From: Micromonospora sp. CB01531
Lineage (GTDB): Bacteria > Actinomycetota > Actinomycetes > Mycobacteriales > Micromonosporaceae
DNA: 64,000 bases
Assembly (NCBI RefSeq): GCF_001905095.1
Contig: NZ_LWLS01000001.1
Span: 234,581-298,580, forward strand
Direction of reading: 5' to 3'
Below the pieces are notes generated by a model. It did not search any database, had not been told where the DNA came from, and worked only from the letters and a program-made list of their open reading frames with translations. Each line of letters begins with the position of its first letter. Position 1 is the stretch's first letter. Shown here piece by piece: positions 63,729 through 64,000 of this stretch. The position numbers and the translations under genes are program-made.

Positions 63729-64000
63729 GTGGGCAGCACGGGTGTGCCGGTGGTGGTGGGTCTCGACAACGGCGGCACCAGCAACAACGCCACCGTGCTG
63801 ACCGTCGACGGCCGGTTCCTGGTGGACGGGCTGGTGGAGATCCCGAGCGAGGTCCAGGCCGGTCCGGAGGCGGCGATCGAGGCGCTGGCCCGGGCGTTCG
63901 ACGGCATCGTGGCACGTACCGGGGTGCCCCGGGAACTGGTGCGTGCCGTCGGGCTGGACACCCCCGGCCCGGCGAGCGCCAGCGGGGTCATCTCCTCGCG
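63729..64000 (+). CDS. ROK-family sugar kinase or regulator, partial (runs off the window)
   Basis: The first 90 codons of a ROK/actin-fold protein: the phosphate-1 motif is VVVGLDNGGTSNNATVLTVD, and the start of the next element is VRAVGLDTPGPASASGV. A kinase is more likely than a repressor because no N-terminal helix-turn-helix precedes the ATPase fold. GTG 63729 has GGGAGGGG six bases upstream; GTG 63723 is in frame. A TAGCCT box lies at 63695-63700. The gene is cut at position 64000. Its first 50 bp also occur at 55288-55339. Confidence 0.8.
   Translation, partial: MGSTGVPVVVGLDNGGTSNNATVLTVDGRFLVDGLVEIPSEVQAGPEAAIEALARAFDGIVARTGVPRELVRAVGLDTPGPASASGVISS

Overview
The window is chromosomal DNA from a high-GC actinobacterium. 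G or C fills nearly every third codon position, GTG starts are common and intergenic gaps are short. The gene content and order (gatB, ilvD, ilvBNC, serA, leuB, ilvE, cimA, then tRNA-Gln/Glu, ndgR-leuCD, hup, mutT1, ppk, cofC, plsC, gpsA) point to a member of the Micromonosporaceae, probably Micromonospora or a close relative. The genus is inferred from gene order and recalled family resemblance, not from a search.

Layout. 1-13.3 kb: a TrmB/LuxR-type regulator, a secreted Asp-box protein, gatB, a large thiamine-diphosphate E1/transketolase-like enzyme, a membrane metallophosphoesterase, a lipoprotein sugar dehydrogenase, a hydroxyacid dehydrogenase, a PH-domain protein and a degenerate GGDEF/EAL protein. 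13.5-18.1 kb: a beta-mannosidase gene broken by a frameshift and then split by a 2.2 kb TnpB-type element. 18.2-23 kb: an ArsR-SulP operon, a winged-helix protein and ilvD. 23-40 kb: an intact GGDEF-EAL protein and the branched-chain/serine block (ilvB, ilvN, ilvC, serA, leuB, ilvE, cimA), with apbE, a tyrosine phosphatase, a PRC-barrel protein and ahpCD between them. 40-50.6 kb: an exo/endonuclease-family protein, a MoxR-DUF58-VWA-S1C protease module, arfB, an acetyltransferase and other single genes. 50.6-55.2 kb: three tRNA genes, ndgR/leuC/leuD and hup. 55.3-64 kb: mutT1, ppk, cofC fused to a cold-shock-like domain, plsC, gpsA, a cystathionine gamma-lyase-like gene, a PrmC-like methyltransferase and the start of a ROK-family gene.

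How the genes work together. Most of isoleucine, valine and leucine synthesis is here: CimA makes citramalate, which bypasses threonine deaminase, LeuCD and LeuB extend the chain, IlvBN, IlvC and IlvD make the keto acids, and IlvE aminates them. Two of these transcription units, ilvB and cimA, have the same leader design. A promoter places the transcript start on the first base of a tiny leader ORF rich in Leu/Val/Ile codons. A hairpin begins at that ORF's stop codon, and a U-tailed terminator follows. leuC and ndgR diverge from a 37 bp gap. GatB near tRNA-Gln fits indirect charging of Gln-tRNA.

The most unusual material is outside the ordinary genes. (1) Two copies of an 87 bp repeat each carry a 27-codon ORF starting MSERSERI that ends in ATGA on the start codon of the next gene. 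(2) The TnpB element can be removed on paper to restore the mannosidase reading frame. (3) Two further families of short dispersed repeats occupy intergenic gaps. (4) A displaced copy of the first 50 bp of the ROK gene lies 8.4 kb away. (5) At least seventeen starts fit one leaderless rule, a TANNNT or CANNNT box 6-8 bases before the start codon.
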